From the NCBI GenBank assembly GCA_040902925.1, contig JBBDWJ010000044.1:1-49137 (forward strand): DNA of 49,137 nucleotides, in the 5' to 3' direction. Numbering within the stretch: the stretch's first letter is position 1; each line of letters begins with the position of its first letter. The translations under genes were made by a program, and so were the position numbers. The DNA comes from JBBDWJ01 sp040902925 (GTDB lineage Bacteria; Acidobacteriota; Terriglobia; Bryobacterales; UBA6623). Of the stretch, positions 1-7,486 are shown in pieces. A model generated the notes under the pieces. The model saw only the letters and a program-made list of their open reading frames with translations. It was not told where the DNA came from and ran no database searches.

Positions 1-190
1 GGCAACCCTGCTTCTTTATCTTAATCCGATGACGCCGCGAGGTGAAGGGGGTGAGAGTTCCGCGAGGGGAGAGATGATGTGGGTTTCGAGGGGGCGAGAC
101 GGCGTGCGGACTGGGTGGTTTGGGTGCGCTTTGATGATTTGCGAAGAGACTGGCGGGGCCCTCGGCCAGGACAGGCGGGAGCGCCTGTCG
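1..190. other. left-edge non-coding stretch
   Basis: I see no convincing gene between the left edge and the plsC stop codon. Frames here are shadows without family features. The only structure is the palindrome next to the plsC stop, listed separately. Confidence 0.5.
170..189. repeat. intergenic palindrome, GGAG loop
   Basis: A perfect inverted repeat: GACAGGCG, loop GGAG, CGCCTGTC. It begins one base beyond the plsC stop codon. It could act as a weak hairpin terminator for plsC, but no T-tract follows. The arms and loop resemble palindromes at 1048, 21492, 25267 and 32234, so it is more likely a member of a dispersed repeat family. Confidence 0.6.
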
Positions 191-922
191 CTACTTGAGG
201 GGCCGGCGTCCCAACTCGAGAATCGCGTCTCTTGCCTGGTCCATGAGACGCTTGGCGTCGCGCTGATTGAGGCCAGCGGTGGGAATTGGCTTTCCGACGC
301 GCAACTCGGCCCGCCCCGGACGCAACTCCATCGAATTCGGCGGCAGGATGTCGCGCGTGCCGACAATCGCCATGGGGACGATCGGCACGCCCGCCCGAAT
401 CGCGATGTAGCCCGCGCCGGGCTTGAAGCGGCGCATGCGGTCCTCGCGCGTGCGGCCGCCTTCGGGGAAGATCAGGATCGAAAAACCCTGCTGGATCTTC
501 TCGGCCGCCTGCTGGATGTTACGCGCCGCCGCGCGCGGGTTTTCGCGATTCACGGGCAGGTGGCCGGCGCGGTTCAGATGCCAGCCCAAAAAGGGAATCT
601 TCCACAAGCCGTGCCGCGCCAGGATGCGAAACTCGCGGGGCATGCGGCCGAACATCAGCGGCGTGTCGATGAGGCTGAAATGGTTGGAGCAGAACACGTA
701 ATCGCGGCTCGGATCGAGTTTCTCGGCGCCCACGACGTCGACCTTAACGCCGCAGATGCCGAGGACCATGCGAGCCCATCGCACCGCGACGCGGTGCTGC
801 AGGCGCCCGGTCGCGTCGAATAGGGACGACAACAGTGAGATCGTGCCCATCCCTACGACCGAAAGGCCGATCAACGGGCACATCCACAAAACCGAACGAA
901 GCAATCCGAACAACGACCTCAT
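191..922 (-). CDS. plsC: 1-acyl-sn-glycerol-3-phosphate acyltransferase (PlsC family)
   Basis: Probably transfers an acyl chain to lysophosphatidic acid at the inner membrane, the second acylation of phospholipid synthesis. The 243-residue protein has a hydrophobic N-terminus (about residues 5-32). It shows the family motifs in order: catalytic NHFSLID with His81 and Asp86 (HX4D), the substrate motif FPEGGRTR at about 152-159, and VPIVPMAIVGT near 179-189. Length is normal. The start at 922 has no clear ribosome binding site, so a slightly different start is possible. It lies 158 bases downstream of folC on the same strand and near accD and fabH, which fits a lipid-synthesis neighbourhood. 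The exact acyl acceptor cannot be read from sequence. Confidence 0.9.
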   Translation of the reverse strand: MRSLFGLLRSVLWMCPLIGLSVVGMGTISLLSSLFDATGRLQHRVAVRWARMVLGICGVKVDVVGAEKLDPSRDYVFCSNHFSLIDTPLMFGRMPREFRILARHGLWKIPFLGWHLNRAGHLPVNRENPRAAARNIQQAAEKIQQGFSILIFPEGGRTREDRMRRFKPGAGYIAIRAGVPIVPMAIVGTRDILPPNSMELRPGRAELRVGKPIPTAGLNQRDAKRLMDQARDAILELGRRPLK

Positions 923-1047
923 TCGATGGGTTTGGCTAGGGGCGATTCCTTTTCACGAGCGTCGTAGTTTACTGGTTCCGGCGTCAATTCCTCAAGCTCG
1001 GGACGCCGTGAGCGGCGCTTTCGTGCGGGCTCTAGCTTGGGCTAAGA

Positions 1048-1066
1048 GGCAGGCAACATGCCTGCC
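1048..1066. repeat. intergenic palindrome
   Basis: A perfect inverted repeat in the folC-plsC gap: GGCAGGCA, spacer ACA, TGCCTGCC, followed by CCAC. It lies about 15 bases past the folC stop codon. It matches in style the palindromes at 32234 and 42016. Confidence 0.6.
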
Positions 1067-1080
1067 CCACGTGCTGCCCG

Positions 1081-2385
1081 TTACACGGGTAGCGATTCCA
1101 CCGATTGCAGCAGCCCTAACGCCTCACCCACCAGGAACACCGAGCCGGCGATCACGATCAAGTCCTCGGGGCCGGCCTCGCGCTGAGCCCTTTCCATCGC
1201 GCGCGCCAACGCCGTCTCGACGACAATCTGGTCGTGGTGATGATCGGCGATGCTAAGCAGCGTCTCCGGGCTCGCCGAACGCGCTACGTTGGCGCGGGTC
1301 AGGATGACGCGGCCGGCACATGGAAAAAGCAGCCCCGCCACTTCGTCGATTGCCTTGTCGCGCGACGCGCCGTAGATCAAATGGATGCGCCTTCCGCGGC
1401 GGTGCTTTTGCAGGAATGACGCCAGCACCCGCGCGCCGGCCGGATTGTGCGCCGCATCGAGCAAAATCTCGGGACGGCTGCCGAAGCTCTGCAGCCGCCC
1501 GGGCCAGGCCACCGACGCCAGTCCCGCGGCGATCGCCGCGGCGGGTACATCGAGCGCATCGAGGGCCGCGGCTGCCGCCAGCGCGTTTTCAACCTGGTGC
1601 TCGCCGGCCAGCGCCAGCCGCACCTCGAAGCCGGGGCCGTTGGACCGGCGCGCGGTGAAGCGGTAGCGACCCTGCTCATCGGAGAGGTTTTCCGCGCGCC
1701 AGTCGATACCGGTACGCGCCACGGGCACGCCCAATTCCGCCGCGCGGGCCGTGAGTACCTCCTCCGCGCGCTCGCTTTGCGATGCGAAGACCGCTTTGCA
1801 GCCGGGCTTAAGGATGCCGGCCTTTTCCGCGGCGATCGAAGCCGCGCTCTTGCCCAGAAACGCCTCGTGGTCGAAGGCGATGGGCGTGATGACGGCCACT
1901 TCAGGCGTAACCACATTGGTGGCGTCAAGCCGCCCACCTAGCCCCACCTCGATGATGCCCCACGCGACGCCGGCTTGGCGAAAGCCGCAGAACGCCGCCG
2001 CGGTCACGGACTCGAAGAACGTCGGATGACCCTGGCGGCCTTTTTTCGCCGCCAGCCATTCGTTCGCCGCCCGCACCTCGGCCACCGCCGACGCGAATAA
2101 CTCATCGCTGCCGTCGGAGCCATTGATCTTCAACCGTTCGTTGAAACGCATCAGGTGCGGCGAGGTGTAGAGGCCCGTTGAATGCCCGGCCGCGCGTAGC
2201 CCGGCCTCGATCATCGCCGCGGTCGAGCCCTTGCCGTTGGTGCCGGCGACGTGGACAACTCGATAGGCACGGTGAGGATTCCCTAACCGGGCGAGCAGCG
2301 CTTCCATGCGATGGAGGCCAAAATCCGATCCGCGAATGTCGCCGAGCAGCGACATCAGGTAACGGACAGCGTCCGGGTAGGTCAT
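1081..2385 (-). CDS. folC: bifunctional dihydrofolate synthase / folylpolyglutamate synthase
   Basis: Adds glutamate to dihydropteroate and to reduced folates using ATP, in the cytoplasm. The 434-residue product has the Mur-ligase-type P-loop GTNGKGS near residue 47, a TSPHL motif, NERLKING, the EVGLGGRLDATNVV segment, and FDHEAFLGKS followed by EKAGILKPG, all typical of FolC. I chose the ATG at 2385 because the protein begins in the usual place (MTYPDAVRYL) and the accD stop codon overlaps it as ATGA, implying translational coupling. The same frame stays open for 160 codons upstream, but that part is antisense-like sequence over accD and has no family similarity. Confidence 0.95.
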   Translation of the reverse strand: MTYPDAVRYLMSLLGDIRGSDFGLHRMEALLARLGNPHRAYRVVHVAGTNGKGSTAAMIEAGLRAAGHSTGLYTSPHLMRFNERLKINGSDGSDELFASAVAEVRAANEWLAAKKGRQGHPTFFESVTAAAFCGFRQAGVAWGIIEVGLGGRLDATNVVTPEVAVITPIAFDHEAFLGKSAASIAAEKAGILKPGCKAVFASQSERAEEVLTARAAELGVPVARTGIDWRAENLSDEQGRYRFTARRSNGPGFEVRLALAGEHQVENALAAAAALDALDVPAAAIAAGLASVAWPGRLQSFGSRPEILLDAAHNPAGARVLASFLQKHRRGRRIHLIYGASRDKAIDEVAGLLFPCAGRVILTRANVARSASPETLLSIADHHHDQIVVETALARAMERAQREAGPEDLIVIAGSVFLVGEALGLLQSVESLPV

Positions 2386-3233
2386 GCAGCGGGGCCGCGG
2401 AAGAAATTGTAGGCTTGGACGAGGTAGTCCTTCATCTCGGGGCGGGGCACCACGGCGTCGAGCATGCCGTGCTGCAGCAGGAACTCGCTGCGCTGAAAAC
2501 CCTTGGGCAGTTTTTGGCGGATCGTTTGCTCGATGACGCGCGGTCCGGCGAAACCGATCAGCGCTCCGGGTTCGCCGATATTGAGATCGCCCAGCATGGC
2601 GAAACTCGCGGTGACGCCGCCAGTGGTGGGGTCGGTCAGCACGCTGATGTAGGGCAGCCTGGCGTCGCTGAGCTTTGCCAGGGCCGCGGAGATCTTCGCC
2701 ATCTGCACCAGGCTGACCGCGCCTTCCATCATGCGCGCGCCGCCGGAGGCCGAGACGATCGTGATCGGCACTTTGCGATCGATCGCCCGCTCGATGGCCC
2801 GCGTCACCTTTTCGCCGACGACCGCGCCCATACTGCCGCCGATGAAGCGGTATTCCATGGCGCAAATGACGGTCGGATGGCCACCCATCCTGCCCGCCGC
2901 GCTGATGACGGCGTCTTTCAAGCCGGTGCTCGCGGCGGCCTTTTCGAGGCGCTCGCGATAGGGTTTCTGATCGACGAAATGCAGCGCGTCGTTCGACTTC
3001 AGGTCCGTGTCAAACTCTTCCCACGGCCCGTCGTCAAACAACAGCTCCAGCCGCGAGCGGGCATCGATCTTGAAATGAAACCCGCACTTGGTGCAGACCA
3101 ATTCGTTCGCTTCAAGATCTTTTTTCCAGATTATGGCGCGGCAGGAATCGCACTTGATCCAGAGACCCTCGGTACGCACCTTTTTGGGCTCGGGCTGTGG
3201 TTCGGACTCGCCTTGTCTTCGAAACCAGGCCAT
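2382..3233 (-). CDS. accD: acetyl-CoA carboxylase carboxyltransferase, beta subunit
   Basis: The beta subunit of the carboxyltransferase that moves CO2 from biotin to acetyl-CoA to make malonyl-CoA for fatty acid synthesis. It works with AccA, which is not in this window. The 283 residues show the N-terminal four-cysteine zinc ribbon (CDSC ... CTKC) and the crotonase-like core with SASGGARMMEG, DPTTGGVTASFA and GFAGPRVIEQT. Start at 3233 (MAWFRRQ) gives the standard length; an in-frame extension to 3461 has no family features. The gene shares a 4-base ATGA overlap with folC, an accD-folC pairing also found in other bacteria. Upstream it diverges from the TonB-like gene. Confidence 0.96.
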   Translation of the reverse strand: MAWFRRQGESEPQPEPKKVRTEGLWIKCDSCRAIIWKKDLEANELVCTKCGFHFKIDARSRLELLFDDGPWEEFDTDLKSNDALHFVDQKPYRERLEKAAASTGLKDAVISAAGRMGGHPTVICAMEYRFIGGSMGAVVGEKVTRAIERAIDRKVPITIVSASGGARMMEGAVSLVQMAKISAALAKLSDARLPYISVLTDPTTGGVTASFAMLGDLNIGEPGALIGFAGPRVIEQTIRQKLPKGFQRSEFLLQHGMLDAVVPRPEMKDYLVQAYNFFRGPAA

Positions 3234-3453
3234 GGGGGGAACGCCCGGAACAGGGTCGGGCTGCTCTCTATGCTCCGATATTGCCCGGCGAAGAGCAAGC
3301 CCCGCGCGGAAGGCGCGGCCCGCCCTTGGCGGGGAACCAAACCCGCTGGCGCGGTGTCTATAGGCGGCAGTCAGGAACGCGATCTCGACCTTTCGAACGA
3401 AAACTCCGCGCGGTCTTCTCGTTCGCTCGCAAAACGAACGAAAGGACAGACGA

Positions 3454-4206
3454 ATGTTCAAGGATAGTTTTCTCGACGACCGCGCGGAGTCGCGACGGCC
3501 GTGGACAGTTGCTGTTTCCCTGTTGGCGCAAAGCCTGGCGATCGCTCTCGTGGCGCTGGCTTCGCTGCTGACCGCGGGCGACCTCCCTGCCGGGCAATGG
3601 ATGGCTCATCTGCTTGCGCCGCCTCCGATGCCGCCGGCTGCCGCGCCTCCCGAGCCTGCGCGAACGGCGCCAGCAGCGGCTCTCTTGCAGCGCTTTGATG
3701 AGAGCACTCTGCTGACGCCGGCGGCGATCCCGGAGGAAATCGCGATGGTTGTCGATCCGCCGTCGCGGGCGCCCAGCGTTCCAGGTATTCCCGGCGTCGC
3801 ATCCGTGCCGGGGACGGCGGGCGGCGTCGCGCATTGCGTGCTCGCGCAACTGGCGGCGGTTCGCGTGGCGCCTCCCCCGCCGGCGAAGCCTGAGCCAGCG
3901 CCTCAAAAATCGCAAGAGCCGGTGCGGGTCAGCAGCGATCTGCAGGCGGCGCGGCTGATTCACAAGGTGGCGCCTGTTTACCCGGAGCTGGCGATTCGAA
4001 CACGGGTCAGCGGGGTCGTACGGCTGGAAGCAATCATCGGAGAAGACGGCGTGATTCGCCAGCTTCGCGTTCTCAGCGGGCACCCGCTGCTCGTGCCCAA
4101 CGCTCGCGACGCCGTGAGCCGCTGGCGCTACCGCCCGACGCTTCTCGGCGGAGTGGCGGTTCCGGTAGTGACCCTCATCGATGTGAACTTCACGCTGGCC
4201 CGGTAG
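3454..4206 (+). CDS. TonB-like energy transducer
   Basis: A 250-residue protein built like TonB. It has a short cytoplasmic N-terminus, one membrane segment (about 19-40), a long proline/alanine-rich periplasmic linker (about 56-155, with PPPMPPAAAPPEP and PPPPAKPEP), and a C-terminal TonB domain (about 165-250) with VAPVYPELA, GVVRLEAIIGEDG and WRYRPTLLGG. TonB proteins pass proton-motive energy from ExbB/ExbD to outer-membrane receptors. No exbB/exbD lies here, so its partner is unknown. In acidobacteria many such domains occur outside transport roles. An AAAGGAC ribosome site precedes the ATG. A 17-bp tandem repeat begins at its stop codon. Confidence 0.85.
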   Translation: MFKDSFLDDRAESRRPWTVAVSLLAQSLAIALVALASLLTAGDLPAGQWMAHLLAPPPMPPAAAPPEPARTAPAAALLQRFDESTLLTPAAIPEEIAMVVDPPSRAPSVPGIPGVASVPGTAGGVAHCVLAQLAAVRVAPPPPAKPEPAPQKSQEPVRVSSDLQAARLIHKVAPVYPELAIRTRVSGVVRLEAIIGEDGVIRQLRVLSGHPLLVPNARDAVSRWRYRPTLLGGVAVPVVTLIDVNFTLAR

Positions 4207-4250
4207 CCGCGCAGAACCGGTAGCCGCACAGGCCCAGTAGCCGCGCAGGC
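4200..4250. repeat. 17-bp tandem repeat (x3) over the TonB-like stop codon
   Basis: Three successive 17-base units, CCGGTAGCCGCGCAGAA, CCGGTAGCCGCACAGGC and CCAGTAGCCGCGCAGGC, at 4200, 4217 and 4234. The stop codon TAG of the upstream gene is inside the first unit. Because the unit is not a multiple of three, extra copies do not add in-frame stops. Confidence 0.85.
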
Positions 4251-4264
4251 CGGCACGCGCGCAC

Positions 4265-4294
4265 AATGAGCGCCGGCAGAATGAGCGCCGGCAG
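4265..4294. repeat. 15-bp tandem duplication
   Basis: A perfect head-to-tail duplication of AATGAGCGCCGGCAG at 4265-4279 and 4280-4294. It lies just beyond the 17-bp repeat, in the gap between the two converging genes. Confidence 0.85.
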
Positions 4295-4365
4295 GTCGCG
4301 CGGCCCCGTTTTTTTCGGGAGGACATCCTGCGGCAGGCGGGCGAGCGCTGTCCGCGGGCCGGCGT

Positions 4366-5073
4366 TCACAATTGCTTGAGCAGTTTCACCGCTTCGTCGA
4401 AGCGCGGGAACTTGCGCTCGTCGGCCTTGAATGCCGCGGTGTGGACGCAGCGGCGCAAGGTGCGGTACTCGGCGGGATACTTCAGGTGCAGCATCTCGTG
4501 GTAGAGGATGTACTCGACCAGGAACCGCGGCGCCTGCGGGCGATCGAAGATCCGGCTGATGACGATGGTGTTGTGGGCGGGGTCCCAATGGCCCAGCATG
4601 CGGCGCGAAACCCGTGGGCTCCAGGTTAGTTGCGGCTCCGCCAGCAGTCCGTCGAACAAGCGCGTGTTGAGATCCTGAAACATCGCCTCGAGGTCGAAGA
4701 CGCGGCCCTGGGCCGAAGTGATCTGCTTGCGCCCGCGCAGCTGCCGCAGCAACAGCGCCTTGTGGCGGATATCGGCGCGGTTCACAAACAGCCGGTAACG
4801 ATGGCTGTACTGTTTTGGAATTGGCTTGCGGTAGAGCTTGGCGACCAGGATGTAGGCGAGCGCTTCCCGCACGGGAGCGGGCGCGCCCTCGAACACGTCG
4901 CTCATTCGCACGCGCACGTGGGTCCGCTCCGCGTTGAGCCGGATCGTGCTGTCGATGTTGGCGTAAGGATAGAACCGGACGGAGAACTCCGGGGCCGCCG
5001 TGCGAGGCCGCAACTCGCGAAATACGCGTCCGAAGATCTCCTCGACCGGCTCAAACAGCAACGAGGTCTGCAT
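4366..5073 (-). CDS. SprT-like zinc metalloprotein
   Basis: A 235-residue protein whose C-terminal half carries a zinc-protease signature: HEMLH at residues 192-196 (HExxH) and His211 in the segment CVHTAAFKADERKF, the spacing of SprT-like domains. The segment DLNTRLFDGLLAEPQLTW (about 134-151) is also typical of SprT-like proteins. The N-terminal ~110 residues have no family I recognise. SprT/Spartan relatives include proteases acting on DNA-protein crosslinks, but bacterial members are poorly characterised and the substrate is unknown. The ATG at 5073 was chosen because the protein aligns from MQTSLLFEP onward; frames continuing upstream look non-coding. No membrane segment or signal peptide is visible. 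Confidence 0.75.
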   Translation of the reverse strand: MQTSLLFEPVEEIFGRVFRELRPRTAAPEFSVRFYPYANIDSTIRLNAERTHVRVRMSDVFEGAPAPVREALAYILVAKLYRKPIPKQYSHRYRLFVNRADIRHKALLLRQLRGRKQITSAQGRVFDLEAMFQDLNTRLFDGLLAEPQLTWSPRVSRRMLGHWDPAHNTIVISRIFDRPQAPRFLVEYILYHEMLHLKYPAEYRTLRRCVHTAAFKADERKFPRFDEAVKLLKQL

Positions 5074-5092
5074 CACGACGGTGCTTCCTAGT

Positions 5093-5290
5093 CTAACCTG
5101 GGCACACCACGGCGGAAGACAACGCCGCAGGGCACGTACGCGTACCGTAGCGGCCCCTGGCGGGATGATCGAGCCGGGTGTGTTGCGGTGGTGAAGATGC
5201 GTTCTCCGGCGAACCGGCGGCGGCCTTCGCACCTGCGGACACCAACGCCACCGCCATCCAAAACAGTGCCCGGCTGATTTGACGTATCAT
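5093..5290 (-). CDS. possible small exported protein (65 aa), unrecognised
   Basis: A short frame 19 bases upstream of the SprT-like gene and codirectional with it. Its first ~24 residues resemble a signal peptide: positive MIRQ, hydrophobic ALFWMAVALV, then AGAKAAAG. An AGGAA sequence lies at good distance before the ATG. The rest is Pro/Arg-rich with two cysteines near the C-terminus and no known domain. It could equally be a chance frame in the promoter region between the SprT-like gene and fabH. Confidence 0.3.
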   Translation of the reverse strand: MIRQISRALFWMAVALVSAGAKAAAGSPENASSPPQHTRLDHPARGRYGTRTCPAALSSAVVCPG

Positions 5291-5364
5291 AGAGAATTCC
5301 TGATTTCGCGTACCCCGACGCTCGCTCCCAAAGCCTGCCGGATTCTATTGAAACTAATCCACGC

Positions 5365-6393
5365 ATGCCCCCACGTCTTACGCCCAAGTCGAAGGTTCTT
5401 CGGCCTCGCAACGTCAAAATTACCTCGGTTGGTTGCTACGTACCACCAAAAACGCTGACCAACGCCGACCTCGAGGCGTTAGTCGAAACCAACGATGAGT
5501 GGATCGTCTCGCGGACCGGCATCCGCAGCCGGCATATCGCCGGGGACGAAATGGCGACCTCGGATCTGGCCGTGGAGGCCGCCCGGGTCGCGCTCGATCA
5601 ACGCAATCTCACTGGCGACGACGTGGAAACGATCATCGTCTGCACGGTGACCCCCGATATGCTGTTCCCCTCGACGGCCTGCCTGGTCCAGGACCGCCTT
5701 GGCGCCAAGCAGGCTTGGGGTTTCGACCTGGTAGCCGCCTGCTCCGGCTTGCTGTACGGGCTCACGACCGGCTGCCAGCTCATTGCCAGCGGCTCGCAGG
5801 AGCGCGTGCTGGTGATCGGCGCCGATACGATGTCGCGAATCGTTGACTACAAGGACCGCGCCACCTGTGTACTGTTCGGGGACGGCGCGGGAGCCATGGT
5901 GCTCGAGCCCTCCGACAGTGAAGACGAGGGCTTGCTGGATTTCTATCACGAGGTGGACGGCTCAGGCGGCCACTTTCTCTACATGCCGGCGGGGGGCAGC
6001 CGCCTGCCCGCTACTTGCGACACCATCGAAAAACGGCAGCACTTCGTCCATCAGGACGGCCAGCAGGTTTTTAAATACGCCGTGCGGAAGATGCACGAGA
6101 TCTGCACCACGCTGCTCGAGCGCAACGGATACACGACCGATGACGTGGACGTGATGATCCCCCACCAGGCCAACGCCCGCATCATCAGCGCCGTTGCGGA
6201 GCGGCTAGGCATTCCGCTCGAGAAAACCATCATCAACATCGACCGCTTCGGCAACACCACCGGCGGGACCATTCCGCTGGCCACCCGCGACGCCATCCAG
6301 TGCGGCAAGCTCAAAAAGGGCGACCTGGTGCTGATGGTGGCGGTAGGCGCGGGGTTGACAGCCGGCGGGGCGCTTTGGCGTTGGGCGTATTAG
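5365..6393 (+). CDS. fabH: beta-ketoacyl-ACP synthase III
   Basis: Condenses an acyl-CoA primer with malonyl-ACP to start fatty acid synthesis. The 342-residue protein has the thiolase-fold catalytic triad of FabH: Cys126 in AACSG, His267 in PHQAN and Asn297 in GNTTGGTIPLA. It also has the N-terminal NDEWIVSRTGI segment and the C-terminal VGAGLTAGGAL. It is about 15 residues longer at the N-terminus than typical FabH. The ATG at 5365 has no evident Shine-Dalgarno, but no better internal start is available before the conserved VKITSVGCYVP. It supplies the same pathway as accD. Confidence 0.95.
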   Translation: MPPRLTPKSKVLRPRNVKITSVGCYVPPKTLTNADLEALVETNDEWIVSRTGIRSRHIAGDEMATSDLAVEAARVALDQRNLTGDDVETIIVCTVTPDMLFPSTACLVQDRLGAKQAWGFDLVAACSGLLYGLTTGCQLIASGSQERVLVIGADTMSRIVDYKDRATCVLFGDGAGAMVLEPSDSEDEGLLDFYHEVDGSGGHFLYMPAGGSRLPATCDTIEKRQHFVHQDGQQVFKYAVRKMHEICTTLLERNGYTTDDVDVMIPHQANARIISAVAERLGIPLEKTIINIDRFGNTTGGTIPLATRDAIQCGKLKKGDLVLMVAVGAGLTAGGALWRWAY

Positions 6394-6398
6394 CCGGG

Positions 6399-6427
6399 TC
6401 GACGGCGCTTGCAGGGTCCCATATAAT
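6399..6427 (+). promoter_or_regulatory. promoter of the Fe-S carrier gene
   Basis: A perfect TATAAT at 6422-6427 follows a TCGACG (-35, four of six matches) at 6399-6404 with a 17-base spacer. The start point would be near 6434, leaving an untranslated leader of about 84 bases that ends in AGGAGAG before the ATG at 6518. Confidence 0.6.
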
Positions 6428-6517
6428 AAGGTGTAGGGAAGCCGGGCTCACCTCGGTGGTGGCGCCGGCAGCCCAAACCAGCCTCCCGTCAGGCGTGACC
6501 CAGGAGAGAATAACGTT

Positions 6518-6844
6518 ATGATTCAGCTCACCGAGAAAGCGATTACGAAAGTCAGCGAGATTATGGGGCAACAAGACCCCAAGCCCACGGCGCTGCGGAT
6601 CTCGGTTGTCGGCGGCGGTTGCTCGGGCTTCCAGTATTCGATGGCCTTCGAGAACAACCAGTTGCCGCTGGACAAGGTCTACAAGTTCGACGGCGGGCTG
6701 AGGGTGTTCGTCGATCAGGCCAGTATGCTCTACCTCGACAATTGCCGTGTGGACTACGTCGAGTCGATGGAAGGCGCCGGCTTCAAGTTCGAGAACCCCA
6801 ACGTGACATCCACGTGCGGTTGCGGCAGCTCGTTCCAGGCTTAA
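6518..6844 (+). CDS. erpA: A-type iron-sulfur carrier protein (ErpA/IscA family)
   Basis: Delivers or holds Fe-S clusters during cofactor maturation in the cytoplasm. The 108-residue product has the three invariant cysteines of the family: Cys35 in GGGCSGFQY, and Cys100 and Cys102 in the C-terminal STCGCGSSF. Length and the YLDNCRVDYVE segment also fit. ErpA and IscA cannot be separated with certainty by eye; the lack of an isc operon nearby and the N-terminus favour the ErpA type. GGAG lies about 10 bases before the ATG. A dedicated promoter precedes it and a strong hairpin follows, so it is probably transcribed on its own. Confidence 0.9.
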   Translation: MIQLTEKAITKVSEIMGQQDPKPTALRISVVGGGCSGFQYSMAFENNQLPLDKVYKFDGGLRVFVDQASMLYLDNCRVDYVESMEGAGFKFENPNVTSTCGCGSSFQA

Positions 6845-6869
6845 CTTTTTGCTCCTTTGAATTCCTCGC

Positions 6870-6892
6870 GGCGCGGACTGCCGGTCCGCGCC
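6870..6892 (+). terminator. GC-rich hairpin downstream of the Fe-S carrier gene
   Basis: A perfect 9-bp stem, GGCGCGGAC and GTCCGCGCC, around the loop TGCCG, followed by GTTTCC. The U-tract is weak. It ends 9 bases before the next start codon, so it could also mask that gene's ribosome site. Confidence 0.5.
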
Positions 6893-6901
6893 GTTTCCAT
6901 T

Positions 6902-7486
6902 ATGTCTTCTCGCCAGGAGTGGGACGAGCGCTTCCGCAGCGGCAGCCACGGCGATCCCACGGCCGATTCTTTCCTCGATGTATCCCGCAAGCACTGGGAG
7001 CTATTGCCGCGGCATGACGCGGAAGTGAAACCCGCCGCTCTTGACGTGGCTTGCGGCGCGGGCCGTCATGCCGTTGCGCTCGCCGAGGGTGGCTTTGCGG
7101 TAACGGCTGTTGATTTTTCGAGCGAGGGGCTGCGGAAAGGCGAAGCAGCCGCTCGCCAGCGCGGGGTCCCCGTCGATTGGGTCGAGCGTGACCTCGAACT
7201 CGCCGGCGCCGACTTGGGAGAGGGTCTTTACGATCTTGTTGTTGTTTTCTTCTTCCTTCATCGCCCGCTGTTTCCCGTCTTGCGACGCTGTTTGAAGCGC
7301 GGCGGCGTGGTCGTTTACAAGACTTTTTCTGTCGATCAGCTTCGCTATGCGGAGCGCCCTAGTCATCGGAGGTATCTGCTCGAGCACAACGAGTTGCTCC
7401 GCGCGTTTGCGGGTTTCCGCGTGCTAGTCTACGAGGAACAATGGGAAGGCAGTGGCACTGCCGCTCTCGTTGCGCAAAAGCCATGA
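6902..7486 (+). CDS. class I SAM-dependent methyltransferase
   Basis: A 194-residue cytoplasmic methyltransferase. The SAM-binding motif I reads LDVACGAGRHAVALAEGGF (about residues 40-58), followed by the acidic VTAVDFS and a motif-IV-like DLVVVFFFLHRP. The shape resembles the TehB-like and small-molecule methyltransferases. The substrate cannot be told. I chose the ATG at 6902 (MSSRQEWDERF), the usual N-terminus for this type; the frame is open for 15 codons upstream. Its stop codon overlaps the nadE start as ATGA, so the two are probably co-translated. Confidence 0.85.
   Translation: MSSRQEWDERFRSGSHGDPTADSFLDVSRKHWELLPRHDAEVKPAALDVACGAGRHAVALAEGGFAVTAVDFSSEGLRKGEAAARQRGVPVDWVERDLELAGADLGEGLYDLVVVFFFLHRPLFPVLRRCLKRGGVVVYKTFSVDQLRYAERPSHRRYLLEHNELLRAFAGFRVLVYEEQWEGSGTAALVAQKP

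Noticed and set aside
2386..2865. N-terminal extension of folC by 160 codons
   Set aside because: Low-complexity Arg-rich sequence lying over accD; FolC proteins begin near MTYPDAVRYL, and the ATGA overlap with accD supports that start.
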